64,000 nucleotides of DNA, from NCBI GenBank assembly GCA_964525015.1, contig CAZGFY010000006.1:1-64000 (forward strand), written 5' to 3'. The notes beneath the pieces are model-generated. The model saw only the letters and a list, made by a program, of their open reading frames with translations, searched no databases and had not been told where the DNA came from. Source of the DNA: RGIG3102 sp964525015 (GTDB lineage: Bacteria; Bacillota; Clostridia; Oscillospirales; Ruminococcaceae). Positions 33,752-43,476 of this stretch are shown here, piece after piece. Made by a program: the position numbers and the translations under genes. The first letter of the stretch is position 1. The number at the start of each line of letters is the position of its first letter.

Positions 33752-35527
33752 TTAAAGTTTTTTTATTATATAACTTCCAGCTTCAACAATATAAGATTGA
33801 TTATCATATGTTAAGGTTTGTTTATCATTTGAAGTGTTTACAATTATGATGGTTTCATCGTCATCGTTGTAACGGATAAATGCTGTACAACCATTGTAGC
33901 TATAAATAAAGTGAAGTTGTCCTTGTTTAAAAATTTCATTACTACTTCGTTCAGTTGATAGTTTTTTAATGGCATCTAAAATTTGGGTATCCATATCATT
34001 CCATTTAAAAAACAATCTATTAAAAGGATCTTTATATCCTTGCATACCAATTTCATCTCCATAGTAAATACAAGGTACACCAGGGAGTGTAAAAAGGAGA
34101 ACGTAAGCCAAAATTAATAGCTTTTTAGAATAATCATACTCTTCTTTGGTTAAAAATGTTTCGCTTTGTTCCTGTCTTGATTCTAAATAAGGATTTTTTG
34201 AGCCAATAAAAGTTATGGCTCTTAGAGTGTCGTGAGTTGAAAGGCTATTTAGCGCTGTATCAAGGGCAGGCTTTGGATAGTTTTCGTAAATAGTCATAAT
34301 TTCTTCTGCAAATTTATTAGAATCTTTATTTTTAACAAAATTTAAAATAGCATCTTTGAAAGGATAGTTCATAACACTATCTAGCCCTTTTCCAAGAATG
34401 TATTTTCTTCTTCCACCAAGACTTATTTTGTTGCTTGCATCCTCCCAAACTTCGCCTATAATAAGAGCATTAGGATTAACTAGCTTTACTCGTTCTCTAA
34501 GTTTTTCTAAAAACTTATCAGGTAATTCATCCGCAACATCAAGCCTAAATCCATCAGCCCCTTTTTCTAGCCAAAATTGTAATACGCCATTTTCGCCACA
34601 TATAAAGTCTATATAACTTTCATCCATTTCATTTATTTCTGGCAGAGTTTCAAATCCCCACCAAGAGCGATATCCGATTTTATATTCATCATTAAAATCA
34701 AACCAAGTGTAATAAGGGCTGTATTTTGAATTATATGCGCCTAAGGAAGAGTATCTATTTTCTTTGTTGAAATAAATACTATCACTGCCAACATGGCTGA
34801 AAACTCCATCAAGAATGATTTTTATATCCATATCTTTTGCTTTTTTACAAAGATTTGTAAAATCTTCAATAGTACCAAGTTCAGGATCTACTTTTAAAAA
34901 ATCAGCGGTGTTATATCGGTGATTTGAATGGGATTCAAATATCGGATTTAGGTATATAGCATCTACATTTAATTCTTTTAAATAGCTGAGTTTTTCAGTA
35001 ATACCAAGCAAATCGCCACCATAGTAATCAGTAGTTATATCACTATTAGAAAATAAAGGGGTTGTGTCTTTATCTTGGATATAAATTCTTCCTTTGGTGT
35101 TGCTAAAAGGGGTTTTATCACTTCGATTAAATCTATCAGGAAAAATCTGATAGAAAATACCACCTTTGAAAGTATCAGGTGTTTTAAAGTCTTTACTATA
35201 AACGGTTAGCTGAAAAAGGTTTCCATCTTTTCTTATAACGCCTTCACCTTTATAGTTGTTATAAATTCCATTATTATCGCCTAAATCAAAATAATAAAAA
35301 TAGGTGCTTTCGTCTTCAAAGATAATATTTGTGGTGAAAATATTAGAATTATCACCCTTGATTAAAGTCATGGATTTTTTTATAAGAAAATCATTATCAT
35401 CTTTAATATTAATAATCACTTTATGATAATTTAAAGGGAGTGTCACTGTAAAAGTTACACTCTCCTTAGTTTTTACTGCACCAAAAGGAGATTTGTGATA
35501 AGGGTTTCTACTATTGTAAATTAACAT
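33752..35527 (-). CDS. GH13 alpha-glucosidase/neopullulanase-type amylase
   Basis: A 591-residue GH13 enzyme without a signal peptide, so cytoplasmic. An N-terminal beta-sandwich of about 120 residues precedes the TIM barrel, as in neopullulanases and cyclomaltodextrinases. Catalytic residues are the nucleophile D330 (GFRLDVADE), acid/base E359 (IIGEVWED) and D433 (STHDTLR). It lies 11 bases after glgP, so it probably debranches or trims glycogen or imported maltodextrins for the phosphorylase. An internal glucosidase role is also possible. Confidence 0.92.
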   Translation of the reverse strand: MLIYNSRNPYHKSPFGAVKTKESVTFTVTLPLNYHKVIINIKDDNDFLIKKSMTLIKGDNSNIFTTNIIFEDESTYFYYFDLGDNNGIYNNYKGEGVIRKDGNLFQLTVYSKDFKTPDTFKGGIFYQIFPDRFNRSDKTPFSNTKGRIYIQDKDTTPLFSNSDITTDYYGGDLLGITEKLSYLKELNVDAIYLNPIFESHSNHRYNTADFLKVDPELGTIEDFTNLCKKAKDMDIKIILDGVFSHVGSDSIYFNKENRYSSLGAYNSKYSPYYTWFDFNDEYKIGYRSWWGFETLPEINEMDESYIDFICGENGVLQFWLEKGADGFRLDVADELPDKFLEKLRERVKLVNPNALIIGEVWEDASNKISLGGRRKYILGKGLDSVMNYPFKDAILNFVKNKDSNKFAEEIMTIYENYPKPALDTALNSLSTHDTLRAITFIGSKNPYLESRQEQSETFLTKEEYDYSKKLLILAYVLLFTLPGVPCIYYGDEIGMQGYKDPFNRLFFKWNDMDTQILDAIKKLSTERSSNEIFKQGQLHFIYSYNGCTAFIRYNDDDETIIIVNTSNDKQTLTYDNQSYIVEAGSYIIKKL

Positions 35528-35538
35528 AGTTTTTCACA

Positions 35539-37944
35539 CTACACTTTCTCTATATGCCAAATATCTCTAGCGTAATCATCAATACTTCTATCAGCTGAGA
35601 ATTTTCCAGCATTAGCAATATTCATAAGGCACATTTTTCCAAATTTTATTCTATCTTTGTAAAGAGATTGAAGATAAAGTTGTTTTGCATGATAGTCATC
35701 AAAATCAGCTAAAACCATAAATGGGTCGTGATAAACTAAATTTTCTAAAATTTCAATAAATGTTTTTCCGTTGATTCCATCGGACAGTAATTTGATAACT
35801 TTTTGAAGCATTTCACTTTTTGCAATAAAATCTCTTGAACGGTAGCCAGAATTTTTAAGAGCGGAAACTTCTTCTGTTAGCATACCAAATTGAATAAAGT
35901 TTTCTTCGCCACATTGCTCTTTAATTTCAACATTGGCACCATCAAAAGTGCCCATTGTAACAGCTCCATTTATCATGAATTTCATATTACCAGTGCCAGA
36001 TGCCTCTGTTCCAGCTAGAGAGATTTGCTGGCTGATTTCACTTGCAGGCATTAGTTTTTCACTAAGAGTAACAGAATAGTTTTCAAGATATACAATGTTT
36101 AATTTATCTTTAGTTAATGGGTCGGCCTCTACTAATTCCTTAATTGAGAAAATAAGTTTGATTATTTGTTTTGCCATATAATATCCAGGGGCAGCTTTTG
36201 CGCCGAAAATATATGTTTTTGGGGTGAAATCAAATGTTGGGTTTTCTTTAATAAAGATGTATTCAGCTAGAATATTTAAAGCATTTAAATGCTGGCGTTT
36301 ATATTCGTGAAGCCTTTTCACTTGAACGTCGAAAATTGAGTTTGGATTGATAATTTCGCCAGTTAGCTCTTGGTAGAATTCAGCAAAATCTTCTTTATTT
36401 TTTTGTTTGATATCTAAAAGTGTGTTAATAGTATTAATATCATTATGAAAGCTTTCCAGTTTTTTAAGCTCTTGTGCATCTTTTCTGTACCCAGTGCCAA
36501 TTTTCTTATCTAAAAATTCACATAATCTAGGATTTGATTGAAGTAGCCATCGCCTATAAGCGATACCATTAGTCACATTTTTAAAAGCATTAGGCTTGAA
36601 TAAATAGTAATCATTAAAAACCGTTTCTTTAATAATTTCGCTGTGAAGCTGAGAAACACCATTTATGGAATGACAGATATAACAGCATATATTAGCTGTT
36701 CTCACTTCATTATTATGAAGTAAACTCATATAATCAACTTTTCCAGCATCACCAGGGAATGCCTCGAATAATTCTTCTCTAGCTTTTTTATTAAGTTCAA
36801 CTAAAATTGAATGTATACGAGGTAAAACTTCTTTAAACATTCCCTCGTTCCATTTTTCTAATGCTTCTGGAAGAACAGTGTGGTTTGTGTATGCGAAAGT
36901 TTTTTTTGCAATATCAACAGATTTGTCCCAAGAAAATCCACAATCATCTAATAGAATTCGAATTAATTCTAAAATTGCCAAAGTAGGGTGGGTGTCATTG
37001 ATGTGAATAGCCACTTTATCTGCTAAATTATCCAAGGTACCGTATTCTGCAATATGAAGATTAACGATATCATAAATACTTGCAACACATAAGAAGTACT
37101 GCTGTTTCAGTCTTAAAATTTTACCCTCTAAGTGGTTATCATTTGGATATAAAACTTTTGAGATTAATTCAGCATCGCTAGTTGATTTTATAGCATCAAG
37201 ATAATTACCACTATTAAAGCTATTCATATCCATTGTTGGCGCTTTTGCTTCCCATAAACGAAGTTTTGAAACACCTTTACTGTTATATCCAGAAACATAC
37301 ATATCGTATGGAACAGCTAAAACTGTGGAATAATCTTTGTAGGTAACATGGTGATATCCATCATACCAATTTTCTTCAATAGTGCCACCAAATTTCACCT
37401 CAACCTGTCTTGATTGATGAGGGTTTAGCCAAACTGAACCTTTTCTAAACCAGTTATCCACTTCCTCTTGTTGCCACCCGTTAACAATTTTTTGCTTAAA
37501 AATTCCATATTCATATAAAATTGAATAACCATTTCCTGCATAGTCATCACTTGCCATTGCATCTAAAAAACATGCAGCTAAACGACCAAGACCTCCATTT
37601 CCAAGACCAGCGTCTGGCTCGCAATCATAAAGATTTTCTAAATTAATATCATATTTACTAAAAACATCTTTGGCGATATCATCAAGCCCTAAATTAAATA
37701 AATTAGATTTTAAACTTCTACCCATTAAAAATTCAATACAAAGATAGTAAACTTTTTTCTTTCCGTGTGAATTTGCATGAGTGTTAAAATCTTTGTATTT
37801 ATCACTTAGATAATCACGTAAAACAGAAGATAGTGCTTTGTAAATATCATTGTACGTTGATAATTCAATTGTTGTAGAAACTTCTTTTTTTAAGGCTGCT
37901 TCTAATAATTCTAAAAAACCCTCATTTGTGAAAATTTTATCCAT
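35539..37944 (-). CDS. glgP: Glycogen/maltodextrin phosphorylase
   Basis: An 801-residue alpha-glucan phosphorylase, full length, that releases glucose 1-phosphate. The pyridoxal-phosphate lysine is K655 in the motif TGNMKFMINGA. Other landmarks are GNGGLGRLAACFLDAMA (about 113-129) and RVKRLHEYKRQ-type KRLHEYKRQ near 544-552. The ribosome site AAAGGA is followed by an out-of-frame ATG (37957) and then the glgP ATG. With the GH13 gene it forms a two-gene alpha-glucan breakdown operon; no synthesis genes are present here. Confidence 0.96.
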   Translation of the reverse strand: MDKIFTNEGFLELLEAALKKEVSTTIELSTYNDIYKALSSVLRDYLSDKYKDFNTHANSHGKKKVYYLCIEFLMGRSLKSNLFNLGLDDIAKDVFSKYDINLENLYDCEPDAGLGNGGLGRLAACFLDAMASDDYAGNGYSILYEYGIFKQKIVNGWQQEEVDNWFRKGSVWLNPHQSRQVEVKFGGTIEENWYDGYHHVTYKDYSTVLAVPYDMYVSGYNSKGVSKLRLWEAKAPTMDMNSFNSGNYLDAIKSTSDAELISKVLYPNDNHLEGKILRLKQQYFLCVASIYDIVNLHIAEYGTLDNLADKVAIHINDTHPTLAILELIRILLDDCGFSWDKSVDIAKKTFAYTNHTVLPEALEKWNEGMFKEVLPRIHSILVELNKKAREELFEAFPGDAGKVDYMSLLHNNEVRTANICCYICHSINGVSQLHSEIIKETVFNDYYLFKPNAFKNVTNGIAYRRWLLQSNPRLCEFLDKKIGTGYRKDAQELKKLESFHNDINTINTLLDIKQKNKEDFAEFYQELTGEIINPNSIFDVQVKRLHEYKRQHLNALNILAEYIFIKENPTFDFTPKTYIFGAKAAPGYYMAKQIIKLIFSIKELVEADPLTKDKLNIVYLENYSVTLSEKLMPASEISQQISLAGTEASGTGNMKFMINGAVTMGTFDGANVEIKEQCGEENFIQFGMLTEEVSALKNSGYRSRDFIAKSEMLQKVIKLLSDGINGKTFIEILENLVYHDPFMVLADFDDYHAKQLYLQSLYKDRIKFGKMCLMNIANAGKFSADRSIDDYARDIWHIEKV

Positions 37945-38050
37945 AATTAATATTCATTCCTTTCAGTGAGTTGAATTAGATTTTACATTAAAATTAGAAT
38001 TGAAAATCGAATTCAAATCTATATCTCTAAAAATAATTTGCTATAAACTC

Positions 38051-38079
38051 ATTATATACCCGCATTTATAATCTTTCAA
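38051..38079 (-). promoter_or_regulatory. Promoter of the glgP operon
   Basis: Minus strand TTGAAA (38074-38079), 17-bp spacer, TATAAT (38051-38056). The leader is about 100 bases. Confidence 0.8.
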
Positions 38080-38201
38080 CTATAAATTTGTAAACAAATT
38101 GTTTAAGAATATTATTGCTTAATATAATAATATGTAGTATTATATTAAATAATAGCAATATTATTAAAAAAAATAAATGGTAGGACATAAGGAGGAACGA
38201 A

Positions 38202-38564
38202 ATGTCTTTAAATAAAGTGAAAATCGAGGTTGCCTCAACAGAATATACAATAAATACAACAGATTCACAGGAAAGGGTTTTATCAATAGCAAAAACTCTT
38301 GATGAGGGAGTTAAGGAAATATTAGAAGCAGCACCCTCAGCGTCTATAACTGCTGCACTAGTTTTAAATTCGATTAATATCCTAGACAAGCTTGATAGGG
38401 CAAATCATAGTGCTGATAATATGAGAATGCAAATTAGAGAATATATCGAAGATGCAAATACTGCAAAGTTTGAGCTTGAAAAGGTTAAGCAAGAACTTGA
38501 AAAGTATAGAGTGGAAATACAAATGCTAAAACAGCAAAAGGGAAACAATGAGCGCAAATTTTGA
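38202..38564 (+). CDS. zapA: Cell division protein ZapA-like
   Basis: A 120-residue protein matching the ZapA layout: an N-terminal beta-hairpin domain (VKIEVASTEYTINTTDSQE, about 6-24), then a helical region predicted to form a coiled coil (about 85-115). ZapA binds and bundles FtsZ filaments at the division ring. AAGGAGG lies 6 bases before the ATG. The C-terminus overlaps the next gene by 17 bases. The zapA-U32 pairing is common in Clostridia and Bacilli. Confidence 0.87.
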   Translation: MSLNKVKIEVASTEYTINTTDSQERVLSIAKTLDEGVKEILEAAPSASITAALVLNSINILDKLDRANHSADNMRMQIREYIEDANTAKFELEKVKQELEKYRVEIQMLKQQKGNNERKF

Positions 38565-40581
38565 GATACTAGCCCCAGTAGGCAATAAAGAAAATTTAAT
38601 AGCAGCAGTTAGAAGTGGTGCAAATGCTGTTTATTTAGGAGTAGAAACTTTTAATGCAAGAGCCTCAGCCGATAATTTTTCATTTGAAGAATTAAAAGAA
38701 GCTGTGGCTTATTGTCATGCAAGAAATGTTAAAGTGAATGTTACTTTAAACACTATTTTATATGATAATGAATTAGAAGAATTTAAAAAATCTGTAATAG
38801 AAATTGCAAAATGCGGTGTAGATGCTGTTATCGTGCAAGATTTAGGAGCTGCAAAAATAATTAAAAATGTTTGCCCTGATTTAGCTATACATGCATCAAC
38901 ACAAATGGCTATACACAATTTAGAAGGTGCGATTCTTTTAAAAGAGCAAGGTTTTTCACGAGTTATACTAGCTAGAGAATTAAGCTTTAATGAAGTTGAA
39001 GATATAACAAAAAATTCAGGAGTTGAAATTGAAGTTTTTGTTCACGGAGCTTTATGCGTTTGTCTTTCAGGGCAGTGCTATGCATCAGCTTTTTTAGGTG
39101 GAAGAAGTGGTAATAGAGGAAGATGTGCAGGAACATGTCGGCTGCCTTTTTCAGCAAAAGGAGATATTGAAGATAATCATTTAAGCTTAAAAGATTTATC
39201 AGCGATGGATATGTTGCCTAAATTAAAAGAAATTGGAGTAGCATGTGTTAAAATTGAGGGAAGACTTAGAGCACCGGAATATGTTTCCTCAGCTGTTAGT
39301 TCTGCCATAAAAGCAAGTAATGGTGAAGAATATCAAAAACAAGAACTTCAAGATGTATTTTCACGTCAAGGCTTTACAAATGAATTTTTAGAAGGTAAGC
39401 TAACAAGTGATTCTTTCGGTAAACGCACTAAAGAAGATTCTCAAAAAACAAAGCAAACCCTTCCTAAAATAAGAGAAAATTATAGAAGAGAAGGGCAATT
39501 TGTACCTGTTAAATTTGAATTTAATATGAGCGAGAAAAAAAGTGTTTTGTCTATAACTGATTATAAAAATAGCTTTGATTACACAATAAATGAAAAGGCT
39601 CAAGATGCCACTAGCGATTTTACTAACGCATTAAATAAATCTTTATCAAAACTTGGGGGAACGCCTTTTTATCTTAATGATTTTAAATTAAATCTTTTAG
39701 AAAATAAATTTATTCCATTAAGTTTAATTAATGAAGCAAGGAGAAATCTTTGCGAAACTCTTTTAGAAAAAAGAAGTGAAATATCGCAATATGAAACTTT
39801 TGATTATGAAATCAAAAAAACAAATAAGAGTATTAAAAAACCAAAATTAATTGCAAGATTTGAGGATATTAATCAAATTCCAGATAATTTAAGTAATTTA
39901 GAAAAAATTATTATCCCAATTAAGGATTTTAGCGATATATCAAGTGATGTAAAATCAAAAGCGATATTAGAACTTCCAAGAGTGTTTTTTAATGGCACTG
40001 ATAAAATTAAAGAATTAATATTAAAAACAAAAAAGGAAGGGTTTAATGAATTTTATATTCATAATAAAGGGCATATTCCATTAGTTAAAGGCAGTGAAAT
40101 ATACACTTCATTCACTTTGAATATATCTAATAGCCTAAGTGCAGAATTTTATAAAGAGCTTGGAGTGAAAAACATAACTCTAAGCACTGAAATAACATTA
40201 GAACAAATTTCCAATATTAATACGGACTTAAAAACAATGGCATTAATTTATGCTCATATCCCGCTAATGCTTACAAAAGCATGCCCGCTTTTAAATGAGA
40301 GAAGCTGTACGAATTGTAATCAAAAAGGATTTTTAACAGATAGAAAAGGTAAAGATATGCCGATTATCTGCAATGGAAAGATAAAAGGGTATAGAGAAAT
40401 GTTTAATCCTGTTGCGTTATATATGGGCGATAGGATAAAAGAAATTCAAACAGACTATGCTATTTTATCATTTACTACTGAAAATAAAGGTAGAGTTTTA
40501 AAGATTATTGATTTAATTTTAAATCAAAAAAGTTTTGATACAGAGTTTACACGAGGCTTATATTATAAAGCTTCAATTTAA
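38548..40581 (+). CDS. U32-family RNA hydroxylation protein (RlhA-like)
   Basis: A 677-residue U32 protein with a C-terminal extension. It opens with EILAPVGNKENLIAAVRSGA and has the family signature region CLSGQCYASAFLGGRSGNRG (about 173-192) followed by CAGTCRLPF, a cysteine cluster. A second cluster, CPLLNERSCTNC, lies near 583-594. The older peptidase label is doubtful; characterised relatives hydroxylate tRNA U34 (TrhP) or 23S rRNA C2501 (RlhA) using an iron-sulfur cluster. Length and C-terminal domain favour the RlhA type. Confidence 0.9.
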   Translation: MSANFEILAPVGNKENLIAAVRSGANAVYLGVETFNARASADNFSFEELKEAVAYCHARNVKVNVTLNTILYDNELEEFKKSVIEIAKCGVDAVIVQDLGAAKIIKNVCPDLAIHASTQMAIHNLEGAILLKEQGFSRVILARELSFNEVEDITKNSGVEIEVFVHGALCVCLSGQCYASAFLGGRSGNRGRCAGTCRLPFSAKGDIEDNHLSLKDLSAMDMLPKLKEIGVACVKIEGRLRAPEYVSSAVSSAIKASNGEEYQKQELQDVFSRQGFTNEFLEGKLTSDSFGKRTKEDSQKTKQTLPKIRENYRREGQFVPVKFEFNMSEKKSVLSITDYKNSFDYTINEKAQDATSDFTNALNKSLSKLGGTPFYLNDFKLNLLENKFIPLSLINEARRNLCETLLEKRSEISQYETFDYEIKKTNKSIKKPKLIARFEDINQIPDNLSNLEKIIIPIKDFSDISSDVKSKAILELPRVFFNGTDKIKELILKTKKEGFNEFYIHNKGHIPLVKGSEIYTSFTLNISNSLSAEFYKELGVKNITLSTEITLEQISNINTDLKTMALIYAHIPLMLTKACPLLNERSCTNCNQKGFLTDRKGKDMPIICNGKIKGYREMFNPVALYMGDRIKEIQTDYAILSFTTENKGRVLKIIDLILNQKSFDTEFTRGLYYKASI

Positions 40582-40596
40582 TAAAAGGAAGAATAT

Positions 40597-40851
40597 ATGA
40601 AAAGACATTTTTTATTTGCATTTTATCTATTAGCGGGAATAATAATAGGTTCTTTAATTGGTAGTGTTTGTGCTAATATATCATTTTTATCTTGGCTGAA
40701 TTATGGAAATACCATAGGTTTTTCAGCTAATAATCCAGCGGTTTTAGATTTAATTATTATTAAATTAACACTAGGATTTTCAATGACAATATCAGTAGCA
40801 CAAATTATCTGTGTTATTATTTCAATGAGTGTATATAATAGAGTTAGGTAA
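40597..40851 (+). CDS. DUF4321-like small membrane protein
   Basis: An 84-residue protein with two hydrophobic segments (about 6-28 and 55-78) linked by a loop containing WLNYGNTIGFSANNPAVLDL. This layout and the position directly before maf and mreBCD match DUF4321 proteins of Clostridia, of unknown function. AAAGGAAG precedes the ATG. It lies 15 bases after the U32 gene and 28 before maf, so it is cotranscribed with them. Confidence 0.78.
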   Translation: MKRHFLFAFYLLAGIIIGSLIGSVCANISFLSWLNYGNTIGFSANNPAVLDLIIIKLTLGFSMTISVAQIICVIISMSVYNRVR

Positions 40852-40879
40852 ATACATAAATTAAGAAGGATTGTAATTA

Positions 40880-41461
40880 ATGAATACAAAAATTGTGCTA
40901 GCATCCTCATCGCCAAGAAGGATAGAATTAATGAAATTAATAGCTGAGGATTTTGAACAAATTTCACCAGATGTTAATGAGGATATTTATAATGATTTAA
41001 TGCCAAAAGAAAAAGCAATGCTTTTAGCAAAAGATAAGTGTAGTAAAGCTACTGAAATAGTTAATGATAAAAATAAAGTTATTATTTCTTGTGACACAGT
41101 AGTTGAGTATAATGGAGAAATCTTTGAAAAGCCAAAAGATGAAAATGAAACTATTGAAATGATTTCAAAATTTTCAAATGGCGTACATTTAGTTCATACA
41201 GCAGTATGTATATCTTATCAAAATAGATATAGTAAAGTTCTCGTTACTACAAAAATATTTATGGATGAAATTCCTACTGATATAATAAAAGAATATGCAA
41301 AAACTAGCGAACCATATGATAAAGCAGGGGGGTATGCAATTCAAGGCACTATTGGGAAATACGTTAAAAAAATACACGGAAACTATCATAATGTGGTTGG
41401 ATTTCCAGTTCAATCGATAATGAAACTTTTTAAATTTTTACAAATTAAAACAAATAAGTGA
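40880..41461 (+). CDS. maf: Maf-type nucleoside triphosphate pyrophosphatase
   Basis: A 193-residue Maf/YhdE-family house-cleaning enzyme that hydrolyses non-canonical or dTTP/UTP-type nucleotides to monophosphates. The signature LASSSPRRIELM lies at residues 6-17, and the catalytic-site aspartate region is ISCDTVVEYNG (about 69-79). GYAIQGTIGKYV near 151 is the conserved C-terminal substrate loop. It sits just before mreBCD, a common order in Firmicutes. Confidence 0.94.
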   Translation: MNTKIVLASSSPRRIELMKLIAEDFEQISPDVNEDIYNDLMPKEKAMLLAKDKCSKATEIVNDKNKVIISCDTVVEYNGEIFEKPKDENETIEMISKFSNGVHLVHTAVCISYQNRYSKVLVTTKIFMDEIPTDIIKEYAKTSEPYDKAGGYAIQGTIGKYVKKIHGNYHNVVGFPVQSIMKLFKFLQIKTNK

Positions 41462-41478
41462 AAATTTAGAAAAAATAA

Positions 41479-41508
41479 TTGCATAACTACTATATATTAT
41501 GGTATAAT
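41479..41508 (+). promoter_or_regulatory. Putative mreB promoter
   Basis: TTGCAT (41479-41484), 18-bp spacer, TATAAT (41503-41508), about 35 bases before mreB. Confidence 0.6.
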
Positions 41509-41542
41509 TTAGTTTATGATATTTATAATTAGGAGATAAAAA

Positions 41543-42562
41543 ATGTTTAATTTTTCAAAAGATATTGGAATAGATTTAGGAACGGCAAATACACTTATTT
41601 TTATGAAGGGCAAAGGCATTATTATGCGTGAGCCTAGCATTGTAGCAGTTGATACAAAAAATGATACAGTAAAATTTGTAGGACAAGAAGCAAAAGAAGT
41701 TGTTGGTAAAACTCCGGGCTCAATTATGATAGTTCGTCCATTAAAAGATGGCGTTATCGCAGACTTTGATGTTACATCAAGTATGCTAAGAATATTTATT
41801 AAAAAAGCTTGTGGCTCATCGATGTTTTTTAGACCTCGTATAGTAATCTGCATACCATCAGGTGTAACAGAGGTGGAAAGAAGAGCAGTTAAAGAAGCGA
41901 GTATGAATGCGGGTGCAAAACAAGTTTTAATTATAGAAGAGCCAATGGCAGCGGCAATTGGAGCAAAACTTCCAGTTCACGAGGCTGGCGGTAATATGGT
42001 TGTTGATATCGGTGGTGGTACTAGCGAGGTTGCGGTTATATCATTGAATGGTATAGTTGCATCAAGAAGCCTTAGAACTGGTGGCGACGAATTTGATTTA
42101 GCTATCATCAATTATGTTAAAAGAAAATACAACTTATTAATAGGTGACAAATCAGCTGAAATGCTTAAAATTGAAATTGGTACAGCGAGCAAAATGGAAG
42201 AGATGTTTATTGATGTTAAAGGCAGAAACTTAATTAACGGACTTCCTAAAAATATTCAAGTTTCATCAGAAGATATAAGAGATGCTTTAACAGAAAGTCT
42301 TGAAAAAATAGTTGAGGCTATAAAAGAAACTTTAGAGAGAACTCCACCAGAACTTGCAGCTGATATCATTGATAAAGGAATCACGCTAACTGGTGGTGGT
42401 GCTTTATTAAAAGGATTAGATGTATTAATTCAAGGTGAAACAGGAATAGATGTTCATATTGCAGAAAATCCGCTTGATTGTGTTGCGGCTGGAACAGGTT
42501 ATGTTTTAGATAATATGGATTTACTAGGTGAAGTTTTATCAGACGATGTTAAAAAGATATAG
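41543..42562 (+). CDS. mreB: Rod-shape determining actin homologue MreB
   Basis: A 339-residue bacterial actin. The phosphate-1 motif is IGIDLGTANTLIF (about 8-20), and phosphate-2 with the adenosine motif are VVDIGGGTSEVAVISL (about 153-168) and LTGGGALLKGL (about 284-294). It forms membrane-bound filaments that guide lateral wall synthesis through MreC, MreD and PBP2, encoded next. A ribosome site AGGAGA precedes it. The presence of mreBCD implies a rod or ovoid cell. Confidence 0.97.
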   Translation: MFNFSKDIGIDLGTANTLIFMKGKGIIMREPSIVAVDTKNDTVKFVGQEAKEVVGKTPGSIMIVRPLKDGVIADFDVTSSMLRIFIKKACGSSMFFRPRIVICIPSGVTEVERRAVKEASMNAGAKQVLIIEEPMAAAIGAKLPVHEAGGNMVVDIGGGTSEVAVISLNGIVASRSLRTGGDEFDLAIINYVKRKYNLLIGDKSAEMLKIEIGTASKMEEMFIDVKGRNLINGLPKNIQVSSEDIRDALTESLEKIVEAIKETLERTPPELAADIIDKGITLTGGGALLKGLDVLIQGETGIDVHIAENPLDCVAAGTGYVLDNMDLLGEVLSDDVKKI

Positions 42563-42568
42563 TTTATT

Positions 42569-42598
42569 AATTTGCAAGCTGTAATAAGCTTGCAAATT
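42569..42598 (+). terminator. Hairpin between mreB and mreC
   Basis: A perfect 12-bp stem (42569-42580/42587-42598) with a 6-base loop but no T-run. Probably a processing or attenuation hairpin giving excess mreB message. Confidence 0.5.
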
Positions 42599-42637
42599 TA
42601 CTATTTATAAAATAAAAGAGAAAGGAGTTATTATAGT

Positions 42638-43468
42638 ATGAATTTTAATTCAAAAGCTTTTAAAGTAATAGTTGTAACAATATGTATACTTCTAGGAATG
42701 ATGATTTATGCAGCAGCTAATAATCAGTTAACATTGCTACCACAAAAAATCATTGGTGCTATTGTGACTCCTGTTAAAACAGGTGTTACAAATGCATATT
42801 ATTCATTTGAAAGCTTTTTTAATCTTGATGATAATACTTATGAAGAAGTTTTAGCTGAGAATGAAAAGCTAAAAGAAGAGATAATTCTTTTAAGGGAAAA
42901 GCAGATAGATTATGATAATTTAGTTATTCAAAATGAGCAATACGAGGAGTATTTTGATATTATAGAAGAAGATGCGAACATGCAGTATCTTCCAGCTTTA
43001 GTAATTGGTAGGGATAATTTAGATGAATTTTATAGCTTTACAATTGATAAAGGCGAAAATGACGGCTTAGAGCTTAATGATGTTGTTACTACTCCTGAAG
43101 GAGTTGTTGGTATAATAACAGAGCTTGGAGTGAATTATGCAAAGGTTGAAACAATTTTAAATCCTAGTGTTCAAGTGGGCGTTTATTCAAGTCAATCAAG
43201 AGATACAGGAATAGTATCAGGTAATATAAACCTAGATAGTGGGGAAGAGTGCATTATGAGCTATCTTCCAAAAGACACAAAGCTTACAGAAGATGAATTA
43301 ATAATAACTTCTGGTCTTGGGCTAATTTTTCCTAAAGAATTAGTGGTAGGAACAGTTAGTAAGATTGAGTTTGATTCTTCAGGGAATTCAAAATATGCAG
43401 TTATACAGCCAGCAGTTGATGTTAGCGATATTAAAATGGTTTTTGTTATAACAGATTTTGAAAATTAG
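42638..43468 (+). CDS. mreC: Rod-shape determining protein MreC
   Basis: A 276-residue bitopic protein: one transmembrane helix (about 8-26), a coiled coil (about 65-105, EEVLAENEKLKEEIILLREK) and an external beta-domain that includes DNLDEFYSFTIDKGENDGL and the MVV-type gating segment GVVGIITELG. It links MreB to PBP2 outside the membrane. AAAGGAG precedes the start. mreD begins 8 bases after its stop. Confidence 0.94.
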   Translation: MNFNSKAFKVIVVTICILLGMMIYAAANNQLTLLPQKIIGAIVTPVKTGVTNAYYSFESFFNLDDNTYEEVLAENEKLKEEIILLREKQIDYDNLVIQNEQYEEYFDIIEEDANMQYLPALVIGRDNLDEFYSFTIDKGENDGLELNDVVTTPEGVVGIITELGVNYAKVETILNPSVQVGVYSSQSRDTGIVSGNINLDSGEECIMSYLPKDTKLTEDELIITSGLGLIFPKELVVGTVSKIEFDSSGNSKYAVIQPAVDVSDIKMVFVITDFEN

Positions 43469-43476
43469 AGGTGTAA

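Noticed and set aside
38066..38389. Minus-strand frame of 107 codons across the glgP-zapA gap
   Set aside because: It overlaps zapA antisense and the glgP promoter and lacks a ribosome site; the zapA frame has AAGGAGG and a recognisable product.
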